Below, piece by piece: positions 42,205-51,700 of a stretch of 64,000 bases of DNA. Under the pieces are notes generated by a model, which saw nothing but the letters and a program-made list of their open reading frames with translations, had not been told where the DNA came from and searched no databases. The position numbers and the translations under genes are program-made. Within the stretch, counting starts at the first letter, position 1; every line of letters begins with the position of its first letter. This DNA is from Chitinophaga pendula (GTDB lineage: Bacteria; Bacteroidota; Bacteroidia; Chitinophagales; Chitinophagaceae): assembly GCF_020386615.1 (NCBI RefSeq), contig NZ_CP077769.1:6745501-6809500 (forward strand), written 5' to 3'.

Positions 42205-44481
42205 TTACCGGATGAACACTATTTTGGTAACGATGCGTTCCTGTCCGCTGTTGTTGGCTGCCAATACCAGGTATACGCCGCTTTGCGGACGATGACCGGT
42301 ATAATCCAGCCCATTCCAGACAGCCTGGCCACCTAAGGCCCTTGTCTGAAAAACCAGCTTCCCGCTGATGTCGGTAATTTTTACCTGTGCATTGTCTACC
42401 AGGCCCTTGATCGCGATGGTACCTCCATATTGTGAAGGCACAGGGTTAGGAAATACCATTACTGGTTGTACACCTGCAGTATCGCTTCCTTCGGTAGCTG
42501 TCCCACGATACGATACCAGGCCCCCGTCGGTGGCAACAAACACTTCTCCGCTCACCGGATCTATAGCAATGCCGGATACCCGGTTGTGCGGTAGTGGGCT
42601 GTTATCTGTCGTAAAGTGTTCCAGTATCTTATCTCCATCCTGGCTGATGAGCCATATTCCATTGCGGGTACCTGCCCACTTGCGATTTGCGCCATCGACG
42701 GCGATAGACAGGACCGTTTCATTTTGTAAGAGGTAGCCCGCGAAAGCGTCTTGCTGTACGATCGGCAGGTAGGCGCTGCAGCCTTTGCTGTTGAAGGCAT
42801 CCTGCGCACAAGGCATAATAGCAATACCCCGGCCCGTGCCGGCCCATATCCAGCCATATTTATCTTTAGCGATACAATACACATCATTAGCCGGTAATCC
42901 ACCCTGTGCCATGCCGAGGCCGTATTGTTTCCAGCGGTCATCAGCACTATTCTCCAGGCTATTGCCATGATGCAGGAGCAGGAGCCCATTACCAGGGGAG
43001 GCAATCCATTTCTGGTCGAAATCGTCCACCAGCAATTGGCTGACGGCATTGTTGTTCAGCAGAAAGGGAGGGCGAAAAGTCAGCCATCGCTGATCTTTTG
43101 TCTTTACCCCCAATGGGGTGGCTGCCCCGTAGCTGGTCATCCAGAGATGGCCGGCTGCATCTACGGTGATACCGCTTACGCGATAGCCTGTTGCCGGTAA
43201 TTGGGCAGGTGGGATATATCCTTGCTGATAAAGTGTGGATGTGCCGTCTGGTGCGAATGCCAGCAGGCCGTCGCTAAAGGAGCCGGTATATAAGCGGGAA
43301 GATAAAGGATCGTAAGCCAGCGAGATCAGGTCTTTTACTTCTTTGAGGGCCGGCCGGGTAATGGAGTCGAAGGTTGTCCACTGCTCCGCTTCAAACCGGT
43401 AGTATGCTGCGGGAGTAGCCGTCGCCCGCCAGTTGTCTGTTACAGCGCCTGCGCTGGCCCATAGTGTTGGGCCGGCGAAATACAAAGCACCCGAAACAGG
43501 TCCGCCAGGGCCATTAGGGCTAAATGAGGCCACCGTACCTTGTTGATACCGGAGCAGACCACTTTGAGCATCGGCGATCCAGATATCCTCATCTGCAAAA
43601 CAGGCCTGTACCGGTGTTTTGAGCAAGCGTGTATCCTGTAGCGTGAATTGGACCTGTCCGTCTGCTGATAATACCTGTATCCGTTGGGCGGCAGGTTGAC
43701 AGACGAGCAGCCGGCTTTTGTCAGCAAACACATTACCCAGCAAAGTACTGCCCGTATACCAGGAGGTCCATTGTGCACCTTGTAGCCGGAAGAGCGACCG
43801 TCCCTGGCGGCAGAACAGCTGTGTGCCCGCACGTATCACCTGTTGTGCCGCTCCTGGCGCCAAGCCGGTAGCCAGGGTATTCCAATGCTGATAGTTGGCA
43901 AGATTCACACCTTGTAATGGTGCCCGTCGTATACCCTGCGCAGTGGCAGTATAGAGATAAGTGTCGTCACTGCTGACGGTATAACATGGGGTGTAAGCCC
44001 CTCCTTCTCCGATAATATAGGTATCCGCAATTTCTATTTTCGTGAGATTAATGACCACGATCCCGAAGCCAGTGCTGATATATGCATATCCATTTCGCAG
44101 ATAAATACTGTAAATGGTCTTATCGGCAGGAACGGGCTGCTGCTGGATTTCCGGCAAGTGGTAAAGTTGTTTGCCTTTTAGCAGATCAATACTGCCACTG
44201 CGGTAAGCTACCAGCAACAGGTCCGCACTTTCGTCGAGCGCGATGGCGCTGATATCTGTGTCTTTCCAGCCATCCTGCTTTCCATAGCGATTGATGCTGA
44301 GATCTGACCGGTCTACCGAAAAAAGTCCTGAAGCGGTAGCACAATAGAGTCGGCTGGCAGTGATCGCCAGCCCCCGGGCTTGTCCATAGGAAAAGTGAGT
44401 ACGCCATTGTCCGACAGGTAATTGTGCATAGGAAACACGCAGCAAAAGGCAGCAAAAGATGAATAGGGAAATCCGGCGCAT
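42205..44481 (-). CDS. porZ: PorZ-like T9SS protein with beta-propellers and C-terminal sorting domain
   Basis: Secreted protein of 758 aa. From the ATG at 44481 it has a signal peptide (MRRISLFIFCCLLLRVSYAQ), then two long WD/ligand-binding-like beta-propellers (residues about 25-640). The N-terminal motif PVGQWRTHFSYGQARGLA is characteristic of PorZ. The C-terminal domain starting VFPNPVPSQYGG and ending GVYLVLAANNSGQERIVTKIV is a T9SS type A sorting domain. PorZ stays at the cell surface and is thought to deliver anionic LPS to the sortase PorU. The frame is open to 44592 but the longer start has no signal peptide. A -7 box ends 5 bp before the ATG. Confidence 0.85.
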   Translation of the reverse strand: MRRISLFIFCCLLLRVSYAQLPVGQWRTHFSYGQARGLAITASRLYCATASGLFSVDRSDLSINRYGKQDGWKDTDISAIALDESADLLLVAYRSGSIDLLKGKQLYHLPEIQQQPVPADKTIYSIYLRNGYAYISTGFGIVVINLTKIEIADTYIIGEGGAYTPCYTVSSDDTYLYTATAQGIRRAPLQGVNLANYQHWNTLATGLAPGAAQQVIRAGTQLFCRQGRSLFRLQGAQWTSWYTGSTLLGNVFADKSRLLVCQPAAQRIQVLSADGQVQFTLQDTRLLKTPVQACFADEDIWIADAQSGLLRYQQGTVASFSPNGPGGPVSGALYFAGPTLWASAGAVTDNWRATATPAAYYRFEAEQWTTFDSITRPALKEVKDLISLAYDPLSSRLYTGSFSDGLLAFAPDGTSTLYQQGYIPPAQLPATGYRVSGITVDAAGHLWMTSYGAATPLGVKTKDQRWLTFRPPFLLNNNAVSQLLVDDFDQKWIASPGNGLLLLHHGNSLENSADDRWKQYGLGMAQGGLPANDVYCIAKDKYGWIWAGTGRGIAIMPCAQDAFNSKGCSAYLPIVQQDAFAGYLLQNETVLSIAVDGANRKWAGTRNGIWLISQDGDKILEHFTTDNSPLPHNRVSGIAIDPVSGEVFVATDGGLVSYRGTATEGSDTAGVQPVMVFPNPVPSQYGGTIAIKGLVDNAQVKITDISGKLVFQTRALGGQAVWNGLDYTGHRPQSGVYLVLAANNSGQERIVTKIVFIR

Positions 44482-44486
44482 AGAGT

Positions 44487-44494
44487 CAAAAATA
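44487..44494 (-). promoter_or_regulatory. -7 element abutting the porZ ATG
   Basis: Minus-strand TATTTTTG-ACTCT-ATG: full TAnnTTTG match 5 bp before the start codon; predicts a leaderless or nearly leaderless mRNA. Confidence 0.4.
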
Positions 44495-44634
44495 CTCTTT
44501 TTAATATAGTCTGTTAACACGCTTATAACCCGGTGATCGCAAACATTTGGGTGCGTACATATGTTGGAATTCGCAAATCTGATTATGGGCAACTTTGATT
44601 ACCTTTACGCCATTTACTAAATTGAAAGCTCCTT

Positions 44635-47043
44635 ATGTGGCAACGCTTAGCCGGTTTTGTATTAAAATTCCGTTTACCATTACTGATTTTACTGCTGGCG
44701 GGCACCGCCGTGATGGGGTATTTTGGAAGCAAGGTACAGCTGTCATATGAATTCACGAATGCCATCCCTAAAGACAATCCCAAATTCCGGGAATACCAGG
44801 CATTCAAATCTATGTTTGGCGAGGATGGTAATATGATGGTGATCGGCGTGGAAACGGACCGCTTTTTCACCACTACTTTTTTCAATGACTATGTACAACT
44901 CAACGCTGATATCAAAAAGATTGCGGCGGTAGAGAATATACTTAGTGTACCGGTAGCCGTGAATCTCACCAAAAACGATAGTACAAAAAAACTAGCCGCT
45001 GCGCCCCTTTTCCAGGCCCCGATCAATAACCAGGCTACCCTGGATAGCTTAGCCAGCGTATTCCGTTCCCTCCCCTTCTACCAGGGACTGCTATACAATC
45101 CGCAGACCAATGCCTATCTGATGGCAGTACGCATCAACAAAGAAGTGATGAACTCCGCCAAACGTATAGAAGTAGTACAAAGTATCATGGAGCTGGGGGA
45201 TGCATTCGGTGCTAAACACAATACCCAGGTGAGAATGAGCGGATTGCCATTGATACGCACTATCATGGCGACCAAAGTAGCCGATGAACTGAAGTTGTTC
45301 CTGAAGATATCGTTCGTACTTACCGCGCTGATATTATTTGCCTTTTTCCGTTCCTTCAGCGGGGTATTGATGTCGATGATCGTGGTGGCGATCGGAGTGA
45401 TCTGGTCAGTAGCGACGATCACCATTTGCGGTTTCAAGATCACCTTGCTCACCGGGTTGATTCCCCCGCTGATCGTAGTGATCGGCATTCCGAACTGCGT
45501 ATACTTCCTGAATAAGTACCATACCGAATACGCCAAACATGGTAACAAGACAGAAGCGCTGGTGCGTATGATCCAGCGTATGGGTATCGTGACACTGTTC
45601 ACCAACATCACCGCTGCAATCGGGTTTGGAGTATTTTATTTTACAAAAAGCGCTATACTGAAAGAGTTTGGTATCGTAGCTGGACTGAATATCATGTTCA
45701 TCTTCTTGATATCATTCATCTTCCTGCCGGCGGTACTCAGCTATCTGCCTCCTCCGAAGACCAAACATACCAGCTACCTGGATAATAAATTGTTCCGTGC
45801 GTTACTGGAATTACTGAACACGCTGGTATTCAAATACCGCCCTTGGATCTACATTGTTACAACAGCGATGGTGATAATGGCAATACTGGGGATGTTGAGA
45901 TTGAAGCCGGAGGGTTATATGCTGGACGATATTCCTAAAAGCGATCGCCTGTATACGGATCTGAAGTTTTTCGAGCATCATTTCAGGGGAGTGATGCCAC
46001 TGGAGATCGCTGTCGACACGAAGAAAAAGAACGGTGTGGTCGGGCTGCAAACGCTGAATAAACTGGATGAACTGACACAGTTGATCGTATCGCAACCGGA
46101 TTTCGCCCGTCCGCTTTCGGTGGCAGAAGGGATTAAGTTTGCCCGGCAAGCCTATTACAATGGCGACAGCACCAACTATAGTGTACCCAATCAATTTGAT
46201 ATCGGCTTCCTGGCACCCTATCTCCGGATGAAAGGCAGCGGTAATAATAGTGCTTCTACCTTTACAAAGCTGGTTTCCTCCTTTATGGACAGCACCCGGC
46301 AGATCGCTCGGGTGAGCGTGAACATGGCAGATGTTGGTTCCCGTCGGTTACCTATGCTACTAGATTCCCTGCGACCTCATGTGAACCAAATCTTTGATAC
46401 GGCGCACTATACGGTAACATTCACCGGAACCAGTATCATCTTCCTGGAAGGTAGCCGGTTTATCATCAATGGATTGACAGAAAGCATTTTACTGGCATTT
46501 GTGTTGATCATCTTCTGTATGCTTTACCTGTTCCGCAGCTGGCGTATGCTTATTATCTCGCTGGTGCCCAACGTTATTCCGCTGGCCGTTACCGCCGGTG
46601 TAATGGGGTGGATGGGAATCGCATTGAAGCCATCGACTGTACTGGTCTTCAGCATTGCCCTCGGTATAGCCATTGACGTGACCATCAGGTTCCTGGTCAA
46701 CTTCAAACAGGAGTTACCGCATCATAACCTGGATATCTCTGCTACGGTAAAACAGACCATTAACGAGACGGGATTGAGCATTATCTATACGTCCCTGATA
46801 CTTTTCGCTGGTTTCATGATCTTTAGTTTCTCTGAGTTTGGTGGTACCAAAGCGCTGGGGTGGCTTACTTCCCTGACCTTGATCATGGCGATGATCACCA
46901 ACCTGACAGTATTACCGGCATTTCTGCTATGGATGGAAAAGGCGCTGATGAAAAAGGCCAAAAAGAAAGAACTGTGGAATACATTGGATGACGAGAAGGA
47001 TATGGAAATGAAACAAATCGGACTGAACGATACGGATAAGTAA
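44635..47043 (+). CDS. RND/MMPL-family exporter (patched-like)
   Basis: Large inner-membrane protein of 802 aa with the duplicated RND layout. TM1 is about residues 12-31, a periplasmic domain runs to about 210, and TM2-6 (sterol-sensing-like block) lie at about 220-370. TM7 is about 400-420, the second periplasmic domain runs to about 600, and TM8-12 occupy 610-770. Typical MMPL/RND stretches are IPKDNPKFREYQAFKSMFG, PPLIVVIGIPNCVYFLNKYHTEY and FSIALGIAIDVTIRFLVNF, the last with membrane Asp residues used for proton coupling. The family exports lipids or hydrophobic compounds; the substrate here is unknown. It is divergent from porZ and ended by a strong terminator. Confidence 0.9.
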   Translation: MWQRLAGFVLKFRLPLLILLLAGTAVMGYFGSKVQLSYEFTNAIPKDNPKFREYQAFKSMFGEDGNMMVIGVETDRFFTTTFFNDYVQLNADIKKIAAVENILSVPVAVNLTKNDSTKKLAAAPLFQAPINNQATLDSLASVFRSLPFYQGLLYNPQTNAYLMAVRINKEVMNSAKRIEVVQSIMELGDAFGAKHNTQVRMSGLPLIRTIMATKVADELKLFLKISFVLTALILFAFFRSFSGVLMSMIVVAIGVIWSVATITICGFKITLLTGLIPPLIVVIGIPNCVYFLNKYHTEYAKHGNKTEALVRMIQRMGIVTLFTNITAAIGFGVFYFTKSAILKEFGIVAGLNIMFIFLISFIFLPAVLSYLPPPKTKHTSYLDNKLFRALLELLNTLVFKYRPWIYIVTTAMVIMAILGMLRLKPEGYMLDDIPKSDRLYTDLKFFEHHFRGVMPLEIAVDTKKKNGVVGLQTLNKLDELTQLIVSQPDFARPLSVAEGIKFARQAYYNGDSTNYSVPNQFDIGFLAPYLRMKGSGNNSASTFTKLVSSFMDSTRQIARVSVNMADVGSRRLPMLLDSLRPHVNQIFDTAHYTVTFTGTSIIFLEGSRFIINGLTESILLAFVLIIFCMLYLFRSWRMLIISLVPNVIPLAVTAGVMGWMGIALKPSTVLVFSIALGIAIDVTIRFLVNFKQELPHHNLDISATVKQTINETGLSIIYTSLILFAGFMIFSFSEFGGTKALGWLTSLTLIMAMITNLTVLPAFLLWMEKALMKKAKKKELWNTLDDEKDMEMKQIGLNDTDK

Positions 47044-47066
47044 AAGATCCTGTATATATGATGCTA

Positions 47067-47105
47067 AAGAAAGGGCGCTGCAGTGACAGCGCCCTTTCTT
47101 GTTTT
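47067..47105 (+). terminator. Intrinsic terminator of the RND exporter gene
   Basis: 14-bp stem (47067-47080 / 47087-47100) with a 6-nt loop and a following GTTTT, 24 bp after the stop. Confidence 0.85.
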
Positions 47106-47361
47106 AAGCGGCAGCGGAGGCTGTCAAGATAAAAATAATGAGGTAAAAGCAGGGAAAATCGGCGGAATTGTGTGAATGGTACCCTAAGTAAAAAAAGCCC
47201 GGTCAACGTACCCATTTAGGGTTTTTAATAGTTTGATAACCAGCACTGTATTGTGTCAGGTAGGCGGAATGAGCCGCTGAGTAAAATAATCTAGTGCCCA
47301 GCATTCATCCCAGTCATTTAGCCGTTTGTATAAAAGGATATGATATACCCATGAAAAAGTA
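47106..47361. other. Gene-free stretch upstream of the transposase-derived gene
   Basis: No ORF with coding character and no recognisable transposon end. Just before the next gene a 7-bp hairpin (AGAGGTT 47362-47368 / AACCTCT 47384-47390) ends 5 bp before its ATG and could mask its translation start. Confidence 0.5.
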
Positions 47362-47395
47362 AGAGGTTTATAATGCCATTCTTAACCTCTAGTTC

Positions 47396-48094
47396 ATGAA
47401 AAACAAGTACTTAAAGGGAGCTCATTTGTCCGAGCGCAAATTTAAGGAGATACTGCAATTGTTCTCCGACGACCTCACGGCCACGCAAATTGCTAGCATC
47501 AGCGGTGTAAGCCGGGTCACTATTAACAGCTATCTGAAGAAGATCAGACAACAGATAGCCCGGTATTGCGAATCTTTGCAACCGGATATTTATGTCAAGC
47601 CGTCCGGTCACCACCGGCACGAGCATGCTCACCATCCTGACACAGCCGTTACGACTAAAACGGAAGTGGAACGTATCACCAAGCCGGTTATTTTTGGTAT
47701 CTATCAATCTGGTGGCCGCCTGCACGCGGAAATCCTGCCGGATGTAAGCCGGGCTATGATACTGACACTGACGCGTGGACGTTCTGTGTTGGAAACTTTG
47801 GGAGCTGCCGAGCAGATCCGCTTATTCAGCGGAGTGGTTGATCTGGGACAGAATCGCCTGTATCGCCTGCATAGCGGCACACAGGAACTTTCTCTAACAG
47901 CCAGGCAGCAATCGGATGAATTGGATGCTTTTTGGGCATTGACGAAACACCGGTTGGCCAAATTTAAAGGGCTGAATCGTAACACCGCTTATTTACATCT
48001 AAAAGAATGTGAATTCCGGTATAACCACCGGAATGAAGAGATGTTTCCGGCACTACTGCAACTACTGAAGACATTCCCGCTCCATTTGGACTAA
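47396..48094 (+). CDS. IS1595/ISSod11-type transposase-derived protein, catalytic triad lost
   Basis: Full-length, uninterrupted 232-aa relative of IS1595-family (ISSod11 group) transposases. The N-terminal part is conserved: MKNKYLKGAHLSERKFKEIL, then a helix-turn-helix at about 27-49 (TATQIASISGVSRVTINSYLKKI). So is the C-terminal part: FWALTKHRLAKFKGLNRNTAYLHLKECEFRYNHRNE. The DDE residues are not. The family's DESYFG is replaced near residue 64 by PDIYVKPS. SDGWxGY is replaced near 139 by AEQIRLF. The Glu before SFW is replaced by Asp (ELDAFW, 177). A histidine cluster (HHRHEHAHH, 72-80) fills the region after the first motif. No terminal inverted repeats were seen. Probably immobile; possibly a domesticated DNA-binding protein. 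Confidence 0.8.
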   Translation: MKNKYLKGAHLSERKFKEILQLFSDDLTATQIASISGVSRVTINSYLKKIRQQIARYCESLQPDIYVKPSGHHRHEHAHHPDTAVTTKTEVERITKPVIFGIYQSGGRLHAEILPDVSRAMILTLTRGRSVLETLGAAEQIRLFSGVVDLGQNRLYRLHSGTQELSLTARQQSDELDAFWALTKHRLAKFKGLNRNTAYLHLKECEFRYNHRNEEMFPALLQLLKTFPLHLD

Positions 48095-48242
48095 GAGACA
48101 TGGCTGCGTCCAAACAGCCGGGAGAGGACTAGTATGTCCCTACCGGAAAGGGTACTTTAGTGTTAAAGTTGAAGCCAGTGATATTAAAATTAAACTAGTC
48201 AGGTTAACCTTTTAATCTGGATTTAGATTTTGGTTGATGAGC

Positions 48243-48274
48243 GCAAGCGGTATTCCTGCCGCTTGCTTTTTTTT
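48243..48274 (+). terminator. Intrinsic terminator
   Basis: Perfect 8-bp GC-rich stem (48243-48250 / 48259-48266), 8-nt loop and T8, about 150 bp after the transposase-derived gene. Confidence 0.83.
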
Positions 48275-48453
48275 GCTTAGCCCGTAATGTTTGCCCAATT
48301 AATTTGATTATCATACGCTAAATATATTCCTCCCAAATATTATTTTAAAAAAATTGTAACAATAAATAAATTCATACGTTAAAAAACAGTTAAACGGTTT
48401 TTCAAAACGTGTTATTTAAGTGTTATTTAAGCTAAAGAGTTTGTTAAAAAACA

Positions 48454-48461
48454 TATATTTG
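48454..48461 (+). promoter_or_regulatory. Candidate -7 element of the first SusC/D operon
   Basis: TATATTTG, full TAnnTTTG match, in a very AT-rich stretch about 280 bp before the SusC start; no good -33. It would produce a long leader that includes the short ORF and hairpin at 48496-48562. Confidence 0.35.
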
Positions 48462-48495
48462 AACGTTAATTTTAAGTTAAACACACAAAATCGAC

Positions 48496-48561
48496 ATGGA
48501 ATTGCTTATGAGGACGGCCATTGTAATAGTTACTCGCTACTTATACCTGATAAGTGAGTAA
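48496..48561 (+). other. Possible leader-peptide ORF in the SusC leader
   Basis: A 21-codon frame (or 17 from its internal ATG at 48508: MRTAIVIVTRYLYLISE) ending TAA. The internal start context TGCTTATGAGGA is the same as at the SusC gene's own start. Its last 11 codons coincide with the hairpin at 48529-48562, the arrangement expected of translation-dependent attenuation. Confidence 0.3.
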
Positions 48562-48562
48562 C
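48529..48562 (+). promoter_or_regulatory. Hairpin in the SusC leader
   Basis: GTTACTC-(GCT)-ACTTAT pairs with ATAAGT-GAGTAAC: 13 paired bases with one 3-nt bulge and a short loop. A T-rich GTTGTTTTTC lies about 20 nt downstream. Confidence 0.5.
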
Positions 48563-48739
48563 ATTCTCGCCATGTAGATGGTTGTTTTTCTCCAGAACAG
48601 ATCCTGTATGTAGATTTCAATTGTTAGAACGCATTTTATTGTTAGGACGTAAAATAGGGGGCCTGGCCCTGCTTGTAATTCAATCACTTTAGTAAACAAC
48701 TTCATTAATCAGAATCAAAATCGGAAACAACACATGCTT

Positions 48740-51700
48740 ATGAGGAAAGGTCTATTTCTCCTGCTGTCTGCCCTGTTCCTGGTAGGACAAGTACTTGCAC
48801 AAAGCCGGACCATCAATGGTAGAGTTACGTCTGCTGACGATGGACAGCCCGTTATCGGTGCAACGGTGATCGTAAAAGGAACAAGCACAGGTGCTGTAAC
48901 TAACCCGGATGGTGCTTACTCCATCAAATTGCCAGATGGCAGTGCTGCTGTACTGGTATTCAAATCCGTAGGTTTAAAAGAACTGGAAGCGAAAGTAGGG
49001 AACTCCAACACGCTGAACGTTGTTATGTACCTGGATGTAACTAAACTGAATGAACAAGTAATTACTGCTAATGCCATCCGCAGGGATAAAAGCTCCCTTG
49101 GTTATGCAGCACCTACTGTGAAAGCAGAAGAGATCACACAAGGTCGTGCCACCAGCGCATTAAGTGCACTGACTGGTAAAGTAGCCGGTGTGAACATTAC
49201 TAACACTGCTGGTGCTCCGGGAAGTTCTTCCAGGATCGTATTGCGTGGTGGTTCTTCCGTAGCAGGTAGCAACCAGGCACTGATAGTAGTGGATGGTATC
49301 CCTGTTGACAACTCCAGTGTTACAGGTGGTCCCAACAACCTGAGCAGCATTGACTTCGGTAACCGCGGTAACGATATCAACCCTGATGATATCGAATCTA
49401 TGACGGTACTGAAAGGACCCGCTGCTGCCGCATTGTACGGTTCCCGTGCGTCAAATGGTGCGGTGATCATCACAACCAAATCCGGTAAAAAAGGGGCTAA
49501 AAAGAGCGAGATCACTGTAAACTCTACAGCTACTTTCTCTAACATCCTCAAACTGCCTGACTTCCAGAATGAATATGGTCAAGGTTCTGATGGGGACTAC
49601 GATCCTAAAGAAAACTTCAGCTGGGGCCCGAAATTCGATGGCCAAACCAAACCTTGGGGCCAGGAAATTGATGGCGAACGTCTGACTAAACCCTATAGCG
49701 CTCAAAAGAATAACATCAGAAAGTTCTTCGAACTGGGCCGCGCGTTTAACAATAACGTTTCCGTTTCCGGTGGTGGCGAAAAAACTACCTACTTCCTCGC
49801 ATTGAGCTCTCTCAACTCCGATGGAGTAATGCCCGGTAGCTCCGATACCTACAACAAATACGGTATCCGCTTCAATGGTAGCGCTGAACTGAGCAACAAC
49901 TTCAAGACAGCCGTATCCATCAACTATAACAAGATCAACTCCAACATGGTGCAGGGCGGTCAAGGTCCTGGTTCCGTTTATAATAACCTGTTACAGACTC
50001 CCCGCGATATTCCTATCGACCAAATGGGCGACCTGAATAACAAGTTTTATAGCTACGGTAGCTATGTAGACAAAAACGGTATTCTCCGTAACAATAGATA
50101 TGGATACTATGGTGCTTACACTACCAGCCCGTACTATATCCTGCAAAACTATAAGAACCTGAATGATGTGGATAGGGTGTTCGGTAACTTTACCCTCACC
50201 TACGATCCGCTGAAATGGTTGAATGTAGTAGAAAGAGTAGGTGCTGACGTATACGCAGATCGCCGTCGTTTCAAATATCCTAAATTCAACCTGTCACCTG
50301 CTGATGAAACCAGTGGTAACTACAGCCAGGTAAGTAACCAACGTAACCAGGTAGGTAGCTACGAAGAAAATAACTTCAACGTGAGCGAGATCGTACACGA
50401 CCTGATGATCACCGCGAAAAAAGACTTCGGTAAAGATTTCCACGCCAGCTTAATGGTAGGTAATAACATCCGTCAACGTCAGACTACAAGCCTGAACAGT
50501 GCTACCAACGCTACTGGCGGTCTCGTTGTACCTGAATGGTATAACCTGGCAAACAGTAATGGTCCTGTAAACAGCACCAACAACTACACCATCCGTAGAT
50601 TGGTAGGTTTGTACTCAGAATTGAACGTGGATTATAAGAGCATGCTGTTCTTAGGTGTGAGCGCCCGTAATGACTGGTCTTCCACTCTGCCTAAAGCGAA
50701 TAACTCCTTCTTCTACCCTAGCGTAAACGCTTCATTCGTATTCTCTGAACTGTTCCAGGGTACCAGCTTCGCCAACGTACTGAACTTCGGTAAAGTTCGC
50801 GCCAGCTGGGCACAAGTGGGTGCAGACGCTGATCCTTATCTGCTGACTACCACCTTCAACAGAACAATCATTCAGAGCGGTTTCGGTAACACCACATTCC
50901 CCTTCAATGGCGTACCAGGTCTGACACTGGGTGGTACTATCGGTAACCCTGACCTCAAACCAGAGATCACTACTGCCTTCGAAGTAGGTACCGAATTGAA
51001 CTTCCTGGATAACAGAATCTCCGTAGACTTCTCTTACTACGAGAACAAGTCTAAAAACCAGATCCTGGCAATTCCTATCGCAGAAGCATCTGGTTTCACC
51101 AGCAAAGTGGTAAACGCTGGTACAATCCAGAATAAAGGTGTCGAACTGGCATTGCGCGGTGTTCCCGTACGTACTTCTTACGGTCTTAACATCGAAGTGT
51201 ATGGTACTTATACCCGCAACGTGAACAAAGTACTGTCACTGCTGGACGGTATCTCTCAGATATCACTCGGTGGTCTGACCACTATGTCAGTAGCAGCAGT
51301 TGGACAGCCTTATGGTAGCTTCTTCTCTACAGATGTACAACGTGATGACCAAGGCCGTGTGATCGTAGATCCTAACAGCGGTCTGCCACTCAAAACCTCT
51401 TCCGGTGTATTCCTGGGTTCTTACAACCCTAAATACCAGGCTTCCTGGGGTACTAACATCACTTATAAAGGATGGAGCTTGAATGTATTATTCGATACTA
51501 AACAAGGTGGTAAGTTCTTCTCCCGTACTAAAAACATCACCGCGTTTAACGGTACTTCTGCTATTACTGGCGGCAACCGTGATCCGCAAATATTCCCTAA
51601 CTCTGTTTACAAAGATGCTAGCGGAAAGATCGTAGTGAATACGGATAAAAACTTTAGCCCGCAAGCTTACTACAATGCACTGCCTGATGGCCAGAACGTT

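Noticed and set aside
47106..48242. Intact IS1595-family insertion sequence
   Set aside because: No matching terminal inverted repeats or target duplication seen, and the catalytic residues of the encoded protein are missing.
48734..48739. Upstream ATG as start of the first SusC gene
   Set aside because: Both SusC genes share the context TGCTTATGA at the second start; the extra Met-Leu adds nothing to the signal peptide.
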